Part shown: positions 33,124 through 46,880 of the stretch, in pieces
Layout of the letters: every line of letters starts with the position of its first letter
Position numbering within the stretch: the stretch's first letter is position 1
Source: Bidens hawaiensis
Taxonomy: Eukaryota; Streptophyta; Magnoliopsida; Asterales; Asteraceae
Assembly (NCBI GenBank): GCA_021521415.1
Contig: JAIQDT010000666.1
Coordinates: 496,001-560,000 of the forward strand
Reading direction: 5' to 3'
DNA: 64,000 bases
Translations under genes and position numbers: made by a program
Notes under the pieces: generated by a model
What the model was told of the DNA's origin: nothing
What the model saw: only the letters and a program-made list of their open reading frames with translations
Databases searched by the model: none

Positions 33124-36100
33124 ATGAGTTCCGATGACAGCAACAACAGCCAGCGGGTACCAATAAGCAACCGGCCGGAATGGTCTGACGTGACTCCGGT
33201 GGCCCAAAACGACGGCCCAAATCCGGTGGTCCCGATTGCATACTCACAAGAGTTTGCTGAGATCATGGGCTACTTCCGGGCTGTTTACTTGTCCGGTGAA
33301 CGGTCTGTTCGGGTGCTTGAGTTGACGGCTGAGGCTATTGGTATTAACCCAGGGAATTACACTGTAAGATTATTATTATTATTATTATTATTGTTATTAT
33401 TATTTGTTTGGGTTTAGTTAATTTGTGGGATTAGGGGTTTTTGTGGGGTTTGCATGGATAAATTAAGTGTTTTTTTATATACTAATTAAATTTATTGTAA
33501 AAAAAACATACTAATTTTGAGAAATTAGGGGGTTTTGGTGATTGCATGGAGCAAAATCAGTTGAATTTTGGTGAAAGGAATGAACTTTGAACTACTGAAA
33601 ACTGTTCGGTTTCGGTTTTGCCTTTTGAGCTTGAAAGTTTTGGGAAGAAACTATTTTTTGCCCAAAATATTGAATTTGGGCTTAAATTGTTTTTGTTGAT
33701 TATTTTTATTTTTTGTTTTTTACTAGTTTTGAGAAATTAGGGGGTTTTGGTGCTTGCATGGTAAAAAAGGAATGAACTTTGTGCACGGTTCGGTTTGGGT
33801 CGGTTTTGGGGTAAAACTAAACTGATAACTGGAACTTTGGTTTTCAGTTTAGGTTTGGTTCGGTTTTAGTTTTGCCATTTGAGCTTGAAAATTTGGGTAA
33901 AAATATTTTTTGGCACAAAATAATGAATTTGGGCCTAAATGTTTTTGTGAATTAATAAGTAATCAGTTAATTATTATACATTTGTTCTTTGTTTCTACTT
34001 ACTTTGTAAAATTTTGGGATTTTAGTGCTTGCATGGATCAGTTTGGTCTTTTGGGCTAAAAACTGAACCAAAAACCGAAATTTCTGGTTTTTGAAATTTT
34101 GAAAACAGTTCGGTTTCGGTGCATAGTAAGTATTAACTGTACAATAATATTAGCTCTCTGTTTCCACTTGTTTTGTAAAACTAGGGGATTCTGCTGCTTG
34201 CATGGGTCAAAATTATTTTTGAATTTAGGCTGTGTTTGTTTTTACTAATTTTGTGAAATAAGGGGATTTTGGTGCTTGCATGGATCAAAATCAGTTGTTT
34301 GAGAATGAATTTTGGTAAAAGGAATGAACTTTATATTTGGGTCGGTTTTGAGCTAAAACTGAAACGAAAACAGACACTTCAGTTTTCGAAAATTTGAGAA
34401 CTGTTCGGTTTCGGCTATATAATATTATTGGCTAGGTATTGTAAGTAGTAACTATACCTAAATTATAATATCAGGTCTTTGTTTCTAGTTAAGTTGTAAA
34501 ATTAGGAGACTTTGCTGCTTGCATGAATGAAAATCAATTGAATTTTGGTAAAAAGGTTGAACTTTGATAAAGGGTGTGCATGGTTTGGTTTGGGTCATTT
34601 TTGGTCTAAAACCGAACCAAAAACGAATAAGAAAAACGGAAACTTTCGTTTTTCAGAATTTGAAAACCGTTTACCTAACATTATTATTTAGGCACAGTAA
34701 GTTGTAATTATACACAAATAATAATATTAAGTCGTTGTTTCTGGTGAATTTGTGAAATTAGGGGATTTTGTTGCTTGCATGGATCAAAATTAATCTTGAC
34801 TTCAAATTATGTGTTTGTTTTTACTTATTTTGTAAAATTAAGTGATTTTGCTGCTTGCATGGATCAGATTCAATTGTTTGAGAATGAATTTTGGTAAAAA
34901 GAGTGAACTTTGATTCAGAGGCGTGCATGGTTCGATTTGTGTCGGTTTTGGCAAAAACTGAACCAAAAACCGAAACTTTGTTTTTTGAAATTTTTGAGAA
35001 CTGTTCGGTTTTGGTTATTTGATATTATTTTTTAGGTATAACTATACCTAAATAATAATATTAGCTCCCTTGTTTCCACTTGTTTTGTAAAATTAGGGGA
35101 TTTTGCTGCTTGCATGGATCAAAATCAATTGTTTGAAAATGTATTTTGGTAAAAAATAATGAAGTTTGATCTATAAAAGTAATAAAGTCTGGATCTTTGT
35201 GAATTGGTTACTAACATTGGAGAAAAATCATAACTTTATGGTTGTTGGTTGTCAAGTTATTAAGTTATGTGTGAACAAAGTTTTTGGCTATTATTCTCTC
35301 CAAGTTAATACACGGTTATATTTATCCCTTTCAGAAATCAGATTTGATAAAAAACTCAAGTTGCATGATTTATAGAAATCGTAAAGTACAACTTCGTATA
35401 TTGTCGAGTATCGTTATAATGATACCTTATTCAAATATCAAGTTAAATCTGTATGTTTTGAAGTTACCTTATTCTCACACTAGCATGCAAGTATTAGATT
35501 TGGCATGCGATAAAAAAAGAAATAATTAACTGTCTTTTTGGATTTTGTTTGAATGGTTGTACCAAGTTGCATACTCTGCTTGATGCTAATAAACTATAGT
35601 TTGGTTGTCACTTTTTAAAAATAGTTTTGTTACACAAATTGTTTAATGATGATTTCGGTTTTGTTTTTCACAGGTGTGGCAGTTCAGACGTGTAGTACTT
35701 GAGGCTATGAATGCAGATTTGCATAAAGAATTAGACTTTGTTGAACAGCTTGCTAACAAAAACTCTAAAAACTATCAGCTATGGTGAGACAGCATGCATT
35801 TGTACACTTCATGTTCCTTTGCTATAAAAATTAGTTTACGAAAATAACAATTACAATCTGGATTGTGAGGGCAGAGATTGTGTGTTTCAGGTGTTAATAA
35901 AGGGTGTAAATGAGCCGGCCCGAGCTCACCTATGCTCGTGCTCGGCTCATTTCTGTTTCTAAAGCTCAAGCTCGGCTTGCTTATTATTTTTTAATTAAAT
36001 TATATACAACAATATAATAAGTATTATTTAGCTATTTTATCATTATTTTATTTATAATTATAGTATTATACTTTATATTTATATATTTACTAAATTAAAT

Positions 36101-38253
36101 AAAAGTGATATAAATAATCAGCTCGTTTAGTCTAAAGCTCATTTATTAAACAAGCTCATTTTCAGGCTCGAGCTTGGCTTGTTTCCAGCTCTAAAGCTCG
36201 AGCTTGGCTCTTTTAGTAATTTATGTATACTTTTTTTTATTATTTTTATAGATATTTTAGTTATGATTTTGAATATAACATAATATATATTATTTATTAG
36301 TTATTTTATGATAAATTTTATATATAATATAATCACTATATAAATATATATTTAATATATTAATTATTAGTTATATAAATAATAAGCTCGTTTAGGCTCG
36401 TAAACTAGCTTGATAAGTGAAGCTTGGGCTCGGGCTCATTTACAAAACAACCTTATTTTTAGGCTCGTGCTCATTTAAGATCGGCTCGGTTCGAGCTTTT
36501 ACCAAGCCAATCTCAAGCAATTCACGAGCGGCCTGGCTCATTTACACCACTTGCGCTAACCAAAGATAGTAATGAAAAAACTGAAAAATACTTGTATTTG
36601 TGCTTTAAATTTTAAATCATCAACTATGAGCCCGCGTGAAATTAGAGTTTGTAAATATTGATAAACGTTCTTATTATAGGCATCATAGAAGATGGGTTGC
36701 TGCGAAATTAGGTACTGCAGCGGTCGATGGAGAACTTGAGTTCACGAAGAGGATATTCTCAAACGACGCTAAACATTATCATGCTTGGTCTCATAGACAG
36801 GTATTCCTTCGGTTTTAGTTTCCGTTATAAAGGCGTCTTGTGTTAAAAGTTAAAACTTACACCGATTTTTAAATTTTTTATTTATTTATTTATTTTATCC
36901 TATTCAGTGGGTTCTTTTAAATCTTGGAGGCTGGGAAGGTGAACTTGCTTACTGTAATCAACTTTTGGCAGATGATATATTCAACAATTCTGCTTGGAAC
37001 CAGGTGTGCATAAGTTGAGATCTTTATGAATGTGTCGGTTTGGGTTCGGGCTATATTTTATATCTGACGGGTCGAAGGGTAAAGTTTAAAAAACAGCGTA
37101 ATCTTTAAATCATTTTATTTATTTTTAAAAGAATATTTATTGAAATAATATAAATTTTGTAATCATATTTGACATGTTACATCTAACTCTTGATATAAAA
37201 ATCTTGAAATCTATATAAATAGATGTATCGATTTATGTATGTGTGTTTAATTTCTCGATATTTCTCAGGCTGGGATTTATAAAAAGCTCGAAACGAGCTG
37301 AGCTTTTCTGAGATTCATTGCTCGTTTAGTTATCGAGCCAAAGCTCGAGCCTTGAATGAGAAGCTTGTTTAGGCTCGTCGGGCCGTAGTCTTGTGTATTT
37401 ATTTAGTTTTACTTTTTTTTTTGGACTTATTGGATTTTCTCAAAAATATATAAAGTAGTTAATTAGTTATAAATGAATATAAATTAATTGATAAAAAATA
37501 AACGAGCCGAACCCGAGTCAAGCCTAGTCTAGGTTCGTTTAAGGTTTTTGTTAAAATATATAAAAATACTTATAAATGAATATAAATTAATTGATAAATA
37601 ATAAACGACTCGAACCTGAGCCGAGCCGAGCTTGAAAACACAACTCATGAGCCGAGCTCAACTCTCTCGTAAGTTAAAACGAGCCGAGCTCGAGCCTAGT
37701 CATGCTCGGGTTTGGCTCCAGCTCGTTTCCACCTCTACCTAATATCACAAATTTAAAACCGTCTTATTCTAATTATTCATTTTCATATTTTTCACAGAGA
37801 TACTTTGTTGTAACCAAGCACCCAGGATGTGTCGAGACGTCACTAGATTCCGAAGTCGAATACGCCATACAATCCATACTACTCAAACCAGAAAACGAAA
37901 GCCCATGGAGATACCTCCGCGGTCTCTACAAAAACAACATAAAATCGTTCGTAGCAAATCCCCCAGTCCCGAAACTTTGTCTAACCGTGCTGATTTCCAG
38001 AGTCAGCCCGGTTTTCGCTCTTGGGTTGCTGCTGGATCTTATCTCCAATGGTCTTCAACCAAACAGAGATCTGAGTAATGCCATTGAAGCTGTAGTTCCT
38101 GAGTCGATCGTCGGTCAAGATTCGGATATGTTGGTGAAGATTTGCTCAACTTTGGAGATTATTGATCCCATGAGAGCAAATTATTGGAGGTTTAGGAAGA
38201 ACAGTCTGTATTCACAAGCTGCAGCAGGAGTTGCAAATATTAATATCCATTGA
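33124..38253 (+). CDS. FTA: Protein farnesyltransferase/geranylgeranyltransferase type I alpha subunit
   Basis: This is a five-exon gene: 33124-33363, 35674-35783, 36680-36800, 36908-37003, 37798-38253. Phases match and all junctions are GT-AG. The product is 340 residues, the normal plant size. The alpha subunit is shared by the cytosolic farnesyl- and geranylgeranyl-transferase I heterodimers, which prenylate CaaX proteins. The prenyltransferase alpha (PPTA) helical repeats are visible: NYQLWHHRRW (Trp117), HAWSHRQW (Trp158), NNSAWNQR and [11 protein letters not shown] (Trp226). The N-terminus is Ser/Asn-rich and then matches the family with [20 protein letters not shown]. No lesion is seen. 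In Arabidopsis the orthologue is PLURIPETALA/FTA. Introns 1, 2 and 4 are enlarged by tandem repeats and MITE-like elements. Confidence 0.94.
33510..35165. repeat. Diverged tandem array in FTA intron 1
   Basis: A composite unit of about 250-300 bp recurs. It joins GGGGATTTTGCTGCTTGCAT, TTTTGGTAAAAGGAATGAAC and a GTTCGGTTTCGG / AACCAAAAACCGAAAC block. The GCTTGCATG landmark, some copies degenerate, occurs about nine times (near 33542, 33755, 34027, 34198, 34276, 34518, 34775, 34854, 35112). Part of each unit is the AACCGAA element, so the array looks like an element amplified with its flank. Confidence 0.7.
35903..36548. mobile_element. GAGCTCGG-family MITE-like element in FTA intron 2
   Basis: The 646-bp element has perfect 14-bp inverted ends: GGTGTAAATGAGCC at 35903 and its complement ending at 36548. 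Arms are rich in CTCGAGCTTGGCTC words around an A+T core. I do not see a clear target duplication. Confidence 0.7.
37270..37735. repeat. GAGCTCGG-family block in FTA intron 4
   Basis: Reiterated GAGCCGAGC/GCTCGG words lie either side of A+T DNA, with a near-repeat of TAAATGAATATAAATTAATTG at about 37464 and 37575. It ends about 60 bp before the exon 5 acceptor. TIRs are degenerate. Confidence 0.55.
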
Positions 38254-38507
38254 AGATATATGAACATGTTTGTGTTTATTCTTTTTTTTTTTAAATCTGT
38301 GTCATTTGAGTTTTTGAGTTGTATCAGTAAGACAGCAACTTAATGTAAACTATTTGGTTTGTTTTTTCTGTTTTTGTGTAATGTTTAAGATGAAATAATG
38401 TAACTTTATTATTATTATTATTATTTTTTATTTATTTTATTTTTTTAAGTTTGATTTTCTGTTTTTGTGTAATGTTTAGGATGAAATAATGTAACTTTTA
38501 TTATTAC

Positions 38508-38538
<31 letters not shown>

Positions 38539-39774
38539 GTTTTAAAAGTTTGTAGCATTTGTTTGTTATAGAAAGAAAAATTTATTTTTACCACCTTTCT
38601 AGAGTTTGAAGCTCAAGCTCGGTTTGTGAGTAAAGCCCAAACTTGGAGAGCCCGTCTAACCCTTTTAGAGGCCTAAAACAAAACGAGATTCGAAACCCTT
38701 TTTTTCTGACTTTTCAAAGCAAAACAACCAACCACAAATTTGTATTTTCAAAAATGTGTTTGTTGCAAATCGATACCTCAAGGTCCAACAGTGCAAATCT
38801 TTGACGAATCGTTCCAAGTGAATCGAAATTGTGTTTAGGGTTCAAAATCGTTTCCACACTGATCTATACGCAAAAACCTTTTTGCCCCCTTTTTTGGACG
38901 GTCAACCAAACGTTTGACCACAGGGGTCAAAACTGCAATTAAGTCAGTATGTTTTTAGTCTAATTTTAGTCTTCGGAGGCTCGAAAGCCCTTGCTTGAAT
39001 TTACTCCGCTAAAACCGGTCATGTAAACATGGCTTGTGAGTAAAATTTTCATATCTAAAGCTACTTAAATACCATTATACATTTTTGAATTAATGTGGAT
39101 TATTTTTAACAAGAAACCATTTTATAGTTTATACATCACTCAGAAATATATACTTTCACACACTTATATAAACCAGTAAATTTGTACCAAAACATTGTAA
39201 TCAGATGTCAATATTTTTTTAACTAAATAAAAATCCATTCAACTGCATCATTATTTTCAGACAATGGTAAGTTCAGCAGCATCCGCGTCATCTTCTTCAC
39301 GCCTGCAAGGCTGCAATTAACCGAAACACATTTCATCCGACTAACAACATACTAAACATAAGTTTAAGCTGCATTTAAAGAGTTAAAACAGTTGTGTTAT
39401 GTTTTAAATGTGTTTGCAAAAGATTAATGCATTTTGAAATAAGATAAAATTACTAAAGCTAGGGGCAATTTGGTAATTCTACATTTATCTAAATAATCAG
39501 TATGCATTTTAAAACAGTTCATGGGTGCACCATTGTTTGTTAAACGCGTCATTGCGTTTTAAGTGTATCGTTATAACTAGTTTAGACGTACTGTTATAAT
39601 CTGACAACTTAGAAATTAGAATCATTATTATAAGTTTATTACTGACTTAAATAATGCTTAATATACTTTCCAAAAGTTAAAAATTATAGTTAGGTAATAA
39701 AGAGTAAAATTGGATTCTATATTAATCTAAAAATAAAGGCCAACTATTACTAGTAAGTAGTGACTTACCAGCAT
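38254..39774. other. Intergenic stretch after FTA
   Basis: FTA 3' flank. TTATTATTATT microsatellites at about 38408-38426 and 38500-38537 follow a short imperfect duplication containing TGTGTAATGTTTA(A/G)GATGAAAT. No further gene is recognised. Confidence 0.5.
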
Positions 39775-40226
39775 CTAGGCCAGTAAAAAGGAACCGAACG
39801 AACACGAATAAATGCAACTTTAAATGAACACGAACATTTACCAAACACATATTTTGTGGTCGTGTTTGTTTCTTTAATAACTGAACAAAGATAAACAAAC
39901 ATAAATGAACACAAACAAACATAAACTAACATATATAAACACACTTAATGAACAAAAATGAACAAATATATAACCATATATAAATAACTCTTCCAGATAA
40001 TGTTTAATTATTTGCTATTAATACGCAAACAAATTAACATAAATAAACAGACATAAATAAACGAACGTCCATGAACATAAATGAACAAACAAAAACATGT
40101 GTTCACGTTCGTTTAATTAAACGGACGCAGATATTTTGTTCATGTTTCTTCGTTTATTAAATAAACGAACACGAACGAACTCCCCGCTGAACAGTTCAGC
40201 AAACGTTCGGTTCGTTTACGGGTAAA
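39775..40226. mobile_element. CGAACGAA-family element
   Basis: The left end is AGTAAAAAGGAACCGAACG; the right end is CGTTCGGTTCGTTTACGGG. Together they form an imperfect inverted repeat. The arms carry AACATAAATGAAC and GTTCGTTTAATTAA words. No coding. Confidence 0.5.
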
Positions 40227-40533
40227 AACTTTTATTTCATCAATTTTGGCCTTTTGGCTATTACAAGAACTTTTATTACATCAATATCTTTTTGGTCTTT
40301 TGACTATTACTGGTAAAAACTTTTATTTCATCAAATTTTGTACTCCAAACTACAAAGTAGTTACATCATAAATGATACAACTAACAATTTTCTGTTAAAT
40401 ATTTACAGCCACATCCTCCTCCTCCTCCACCGCCACAGGCCCGCCGTCACCGCCATGGTCAACAAGTCAATAACAGTCCATTTATGCAAGATTTGAATAT
40501 ATGCATCAAGTTGGTGCATAAATAAAAAATCTT

Positions 40534-40686
40534 TTAGTTGCATAGTCTAACTGTGCAAGCCACTGCTTGTGCCCAATACTTGAGCCTTGCTTTCACTTCC
40601 TCAGGATGATCACCTACACAAATTTAATATAATTAAAATCAGTGTTTTATAACATAAAAATATGCATATTTGGTTGTGCTTTAGCT

Positions 40687-40717
<31 letters not shown>

Positions 40718-41880
40718 CCGAAACCCGAACCCGAAACATTTTAGACAAATATGTGACTAAAAGTTTTAAATTATGGTTTTAAAATTTTTCACGGATATGG
40801 TACTAGGCGATACCTGATCTGATCACCTAAAACCCACATATCGGTTTACCCGAACTATATACATAAATATTTTCTCTACTTTGTCCTTGGTAACAAGGTT
40901 AACAAGGTTGTCAGTTCAAATCCCGAGCCCACCCATGTTTTCGTCACACTGTGTGTTACGTCAGAATGTTATGCTCTGGTGACGACACAACGACTGTCAA
41001 GTGACAGTTGACAGTATGGTTTCCCGGGAAACGCCCAAGCCAAACTCTGAGGCCAGCGTAGGTCCTTGACAATTCAAAACCCCGAGCCCACCCAGGTTTT
41101 CGTCCCACCGTGTGTTACGTTAGAGAGTTATGCTCTTGTGGCGGCACAACGACTGTCAAGTGGCAGTCGACGGTATGGTTTCCCGTGGAACGCCCAAGCC
41201 AAACTCTGAATCCAGCGTAGGCCCAGCTAAGAACCAGCGTAGGCCCGACTAAGAACGCCCAAGCCAAACTCCAAACCGGTAATTTTGTAGTTTTTATATT
41301 TATAATTTATTAGTTAATAAATTTGTATAACTACTATAACAACAAGATATGTATTTAATATTCCCGATAGCTGACGGGTAATTAAAGAAGACTCACCAGG
41401 ACTAGAGATCTTCCAACTAGCAACCGGAGCCGGAGGCGGTGACGCAGTTTCATTAACTGATTCCTCGGCTAAGGACAACGGCGTATCGGGCGACTTATGT
41501 TGCTCATCTAAAAACTTTTGGCTCATGGAATAACATAACTCAAGCGCGGGCAAAGTGTTACAAAGCTCGGGAATCTCATCGTAACTAAACCTGAAGCCTA
41601 ATTCGAAACACCCTTTAAGTTCATCAAGGTCTTCGTCGGTTAAACTTTTCGCTCGAACAAGATCATCTTCATCTAAGGCCTCTACATAGCCTTCAAGAAA
41701 CACTTGGGTTTTTTTCTTTCGAAAAGTCTTTTTATTTTTAGACCGTGTGTTCAATACCTTATCTCGAGTTTCCTGACCAGTTGATGTATTGTTTGGAAAC
41801 TCGAGCCTAGGGTATTGCTGGTCTGAATTAAAGATCCTTTGGGATATTGTTGATATGGTCTCATATGAACAACTTTCCAT
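40534..41880 (-). CDS. DUF1685 family protein
   Basis: This is a two-exon minus-strand gene: exon 1 41397-41880, exon 2 40534-40613. The GT-AG intron is in phase 1, and the product is 187 residues. It has the plant DUF1685 core: LTDEDLDELKGCFELGF, FSYDEIPELCNTLPALELCY and the C-terminal short exon PEEVKARLKYWAQAVACTVR. The function of the family is unknown. A basic stretch (SKNKKTFRKKKTQ, near residue 50) could be a nuclear signal. The intron carries a poly(A) run (40689-40717) and two tandem copies of a dispersed repeat. TATAAAA on the minus strand at 41948-41954 is a likely promoter. Confidence 0.88.
40905..41240. repeat. 159-bp direct duplication of a SINE-like repeat
   Basis: Two copies (CCCGAGCCCACCC at 40922 and 41080) share GTGTGTTACGT, CGACTGTCAAGTG, TATGGTTTCCCG and CGCCCAAGCCAAACTCTGA. 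Upstream GGTTGTCAGTTCAAATCC resembles a pol III B box (GGTTCAAATCC), hinting at a tRNA-derived SINE. A third copy is inverted at about 24320-24530. Confidence 0.6.
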
Positions 41881-41947
41881 ATTAATGTTTGTTGTTACTA
41901 TTTGTTTTTGGGTTTGAAAAGTGGTTATGTGAAATAAAAGAGTTAGG

Positions 41948-41954
41948 TTTTATA
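41948..41954 (-). promoter_or_regulatory. TATA box of the DUF1685 gene
   Basis: TATAAAA on the minus strand, 68 bp upstream of the start codon. Confidence 0.5.
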
Positions 41955-41956
41955 GA

Positions 41957-44900
41957 CTTTGGAGACTTGTCATGATATGTTATTGTTATGTATGTATGGT
42001 TGTCATGCATGCATGATGTATGCATGATAATAATGGATTTTTAATGTGCATGTGGGTGATGTGTGATGTGTCAAATCCTATATTTTCATAAACACCCCTA
42101 CACTTTAAAATTCGGGTTAGATCATGTCCGGTTTTTTATTCGGATGTTTCTTATTTAGTTTAGAACTATGAAATTGTTTTAACTGGGTATCGGTTTGGTT
42201 TCATAGTCAAGTGCATTAAAAGTGATAACTCGTATTTAAGTAACTTTGCTTCTTCTTTTTTCGGTGTAATTTTTGAAGGACTGTTTACTTTTTATTCTAC
42301 ATGTTTTACACCAAATCGTAAAACTATATCATAATCAAACTATTAGTAACTGTTACATTTTATTCGGTTTTAAAAATAAACGATTCGGCTTAGATTTTGG
42401 ATGTACAAACACCGTCTCTAATGATTTGACCTGAAAATCGTTAAGTCTGATTTATTATATGGTTAAATGGGTAGTGTTATTCAACCCACGAATATTGTGA
42501 TGTGTTTGGGTTAATGTTTCATTCTACATGGTGTATTAATCATAATGAACGATCTTAATTTCACGTATTATGGACTTCGTGTCTAGTCACTATTGTTCAA
42601 ATATAGCGAACGTGAATGTCGCAAAGTGTACGAGCAACGCGTGTAGGTAACAAACAAGTTATATTTCAAACAAACAAATTAAGCTAAGTTTATATTTGCA
42701 AGTTCTAACAAAAAAAACAATACATTTATGATTGAAACTCGTATCTTATAAATATTTATCCAATTTTAATTTTAAACGGAATCACATTATGAATACTTTA
42801 TCAAGTATAATAAATCAATTCATACTCACTCTCTTTATTAAGATGATAGAAATTAAAGTGTATATGACTAATAAATTAATTTTTGATTATTTTAATACCA
42901 GCTTTTTATATTCTGTCACCAATTAATCAAATTGGGCTTTTAAAATTAAAATAGTTTGATCTGGTGAACCAAAACAATGAATCACAAAATCGTTATATAT
43001 TATAAAAAATCGTATACATGTTTATTAAATATTTAAATATAATATCTTCATATCTTGCATATCCAATGCCATATTTGTCTCACCTACTAACTAAAAAAAC
43101 TAATTGAATTGATATTTTATTTTATACACATTACATTGATTGTTAATCTTTTGATCCAAAATCCATGGGAAATCATATTACATCACACATCTTGATTCAA
43201 ATATTTACAAAAATAGATAAATGGTGTTTTTAATGAGCCGGGCTGACTTGTTCGTCAAAACGTGATTCTTAAAGTTATATTGGATGTCGTAGTTTGAGTT
43301 TAATCCTAGCTTGTAACTTGTTTTGTACCCCAACTCCCTAAGGGCTAGTTTTACTAACACAAATTGTAGCTCGATATTAAATTAGGAGCACGGAGAATGA
43401 CAAGATGACTAATAACACCGCCAATGAGTAGAATCTTCGTTCTAGCACCATTTCCGAGATTCAAATCAAGCTACCGAAGTTTTGATGGCAACATGATAAA
43501 ATAGACAAACCCAATCGATATGTCAGCAAACTTATGTAATCACTTCACATCATCTAATATTATTAGTATAGCCGTAGACACATTTCTTTACACGGGTACT
43601 TGGGTAGTAAATAATTATAATAATATTAAAAACTATCTTAATATAGTTTTTCACCAACATATCAAATAAACAACCAAACCTAATGCTATTGTATGGTAAA
43701 TTTTGATATATAAATGAATATACCAATTTCTAATAACAATCAAATATGAATACTTGATGTATGTGACAAGTCTAAAAACATAACTATGTAAGAAATTAAA
43801 GAAATATGTATTATTAATATTATTATTAAACTTGTGATTTTGATAATATTAAAGACAAAAAGTGTTGTGTATACAATATTAATAATATTATTTAAGACAA
43901 TTATAGAAAACGATGGTTTGATTATTCAGTCACAAAGTGAACAAAGTAAAGCATATAACATACAACGTGGCATAGAAAAAGAATACGCCTTTATGATTTA
44001 TGTAATAAAATATATAAGTTACATGTCGGCCATAGGTGATAGTGTGATACGTGTCACATTTCATATTCACAAACGGGTCGGGTCTTTTGAAGTGGTCCAT
44101 TATGACAGCTCATCAGATAATGGATTGATGTTGACACCATATATATCATGTAATCATGTGTATACATATTATGATATTACCATTGCATATCATGTTGCAT
44201 GATTATAGTCCTAATATCTCTTTAATTAGTGTTAGAAACTATTCTCAATATTTGTGTGAGTTATTCTAGAGACAGCCGACAACCGTCTATATTGATTTTG
44301 GCATTCCTGATCTCACTCATCCAATAACATTATCAGGAAAGAAACCAATCATTGATCTTTTAAAGAGTTTGAACTTGAAACTTTAAAGAATTAGAAATCT
44401 CATATCTTAACCATCGCTTAATGACATTGGAGTATTGGAAGTTTTGCACAGAAGGCAAGTTACATTTATTTATATTAACTATTACATTTTTATTTATATA
44501 AGACATTTTGTTAAAAGAAATAATTTATTTATATTTTTTTTATAAATCTATACTTGAATACATTTTTTTAAAATGTTAGAAAGATAGAAAATTCTTATGG
44601 GGTCAGTGCCAAAATTTTATGGGTCTCGACAGGATCTTAACGGATATATTAATTTTCTCTTTTTTTTTCATATGAGACGGCCGACCATATTCAGTACGCT
44701 TGGATATGCCCCTGCTTTTAAGGATAAAGCACCTTATAAGATAAAATCATGAAGCTATATAACACATAATAACATTCGTGGAATATTTCCATGGGTTTGA
44801 AATCTGATTTAATTGCGCTAAATTTCTCATAGTGGTGAATTCCTCTTCGATGGTGTTTTTGGGTGAATCAAACTTGGATCGTCAAAATCAATGTAAACAG

Positions 44901-46880
44901 TTGAAATCCCGTCTTATAAAGACCCAGTCAGTGTATTGAGGATACTACCGGTCCAAACACTAAAAAAAACAAGTATTTGTTGAATTTTCTATTTTGTGTA
45001 TCATGGATAAAACATAACATTTGATGATATTTAAGAAAATTAATAATAAATTAATAATTGATGTTTTGTTTGATAGAGAAGTTGAGGGATGTGGTGATGT
45101 AAATATGTAATTGAGACCATAGAAAATGGTTGACACTTACGAAAGAAGAAGAGACAATGAAAGATCCAACAAACGTTACAAACAAACCATCTAGATCATC
45201 TATAATCGACGAAACACGAAAACAGTCACATCTGGTTTAGAAACATTATAGACAAATCCTGAGATACTTTCTTCTTCTATCCTCGCCCCTCTCCAACTAT
45301 TCCCAGAGATAGTTTGTGACAGGCATCTATAGTCACAAATTTTACATTATTTTTATGTTAGCTTTAAGTTACGTTGATCATAAGCATATGCAATATCATA
45401 TCATTTACTGATTTAGTAAGTTTGACGCTTTTTAGAGTTGAGTGCCAGTATTTTGAAAGTTTATAAGTTGGACCATGCCAATCGATTCGATTGAATAAAT
45501 CAAGTATTCTCGATGCTATAGTATAGCTACGAGTTAATGAATTTTATTATTCATTAAGTTATATAAAATATGCGTTCTTAACAACTTTATATTATATGTC
45601 TAGTATTTCATAAGTTTATTATTATGATATTATTTTCTAGAAAACGAGAGAATAAATATATTCATGAAAAATTCATAGTCGTGTAATTTAATATCTATTT
45701 ATAATATAGCAAAAATAATAAGATATTTTGTCTATTTCTATGAAAGTTAGTGATGAAGGCTTTATCCGATATCCATATAAGAACAAAATATGTGCATATA
45801 TCTTATCAACTTGATAACCACAGTGTCAAACTCTCACCACATTTGCGGCTGTGCCGGTTATTTTTTATGTTTTATGTGTTTTTCAACTAGAGGTGTAAAT
45901 GAGTTAAGCCATTGTAAAAACTTAAAAAGCTGAGCTTTCCTGAGCTTGGCAGATCCAGAGTCTCAAAGAAAGCTTGTTTTAGCGTTGTATGAGAAACTTG
46001 TTTAAGTTGTCGACTGTTATTCTGTTAATGAGCATTGTGTATGTTTAAATTGTATTTTTATTTCACACTACTCAGGCGAGCTTGAACTGAGCTTTATCTC
46101 ATCAAAGGTACTGCACAAGCTTGAGCCGAGCTTAGAGTAATTAAAGTTTTTAACAAATTATATAGACATGAAAAAAAATGTGTATAAATTATTAATAATA
46201 AATAAATGAGCCAAGTATGAGCTTGAAAAAATAACTCAATAAGCTTTTAAAATAACAACTCATGAGTAAAGCTTGAACTTTAGAAAAAGAATTAGAAACG
46301 GGCCAAGCTTCGAGGTCTTGTAAGTCAAAACGAGTTAAGCCTAAAACTGAGCTCAAGCTTAAAAAATGAAACTCATGAACCGAGCTCGAAACAAGCTAAC
46401 CTTGAGCTCTTATAAATTAAAAAAAGCGGAGGCCGACTGCTCGAGCCTAGTTGAGCTCAAGCTCGGCTTGTTTACGATTACATCGACCCGTTTAAAAATG
46501 TGAATATTATAGGCCCAAAAAAAGAAGAAGCTTCTTGACGATATATAGGCCCAACAACACAGAAACTGATACTTTAGAGTTGGTTTTGATAACACACGAT
46601 TATTATGAGCCCGAGAATCAAGTAAAGGTGGTGTCCGTACCATCACTCCACTCATTCCCACCATTACCATTACCATTTGTATTTTGTAATGCAAACGCGG
46701 GAAATATATATCTCTGTATTCATATTAATAATATCTTTAATAATATCTACTACGGCGGTGCAGGTGCAGGTGCAGGTGCAGGTGCAGGTGCTTTGCTTCC
46801 TCCTATCTATCTGAAAACCTTACCTCCACGTCATCAATCACCACCAGGTACGTACGTATTACGAATTAGCTTTCATTACG
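41957..46880. other. Long A+T-rich intergenic stretch
   Basis: I find no supported gene. The longest ORFs lack family motifs. A GAGCTCGG-family block (45892-46477, GGTGTAAATGAG left end, GGCTTGTTTACG right end) is present. A (GGTGCA)n hexanucleotide run lies at about 46757-46792. Confidence 0.5.

Noticed and set aside
40395..40450. GC-rich CCTCCTCCTCCACCGCC block as a coding exon
   Set aside because: The minus-strand frames give only a 17-codon ORF, with no splice context tying it to the DUF1685 gene, whose stop lies upstream at 40534.
43834..44202. 122-codon ORF in A+T-rich intergenic DNA
   Set aside because: No recognised motif, a non-ATG start, and Ile/Tyr/Val-rich composition as expected from A+T-rich DNA.
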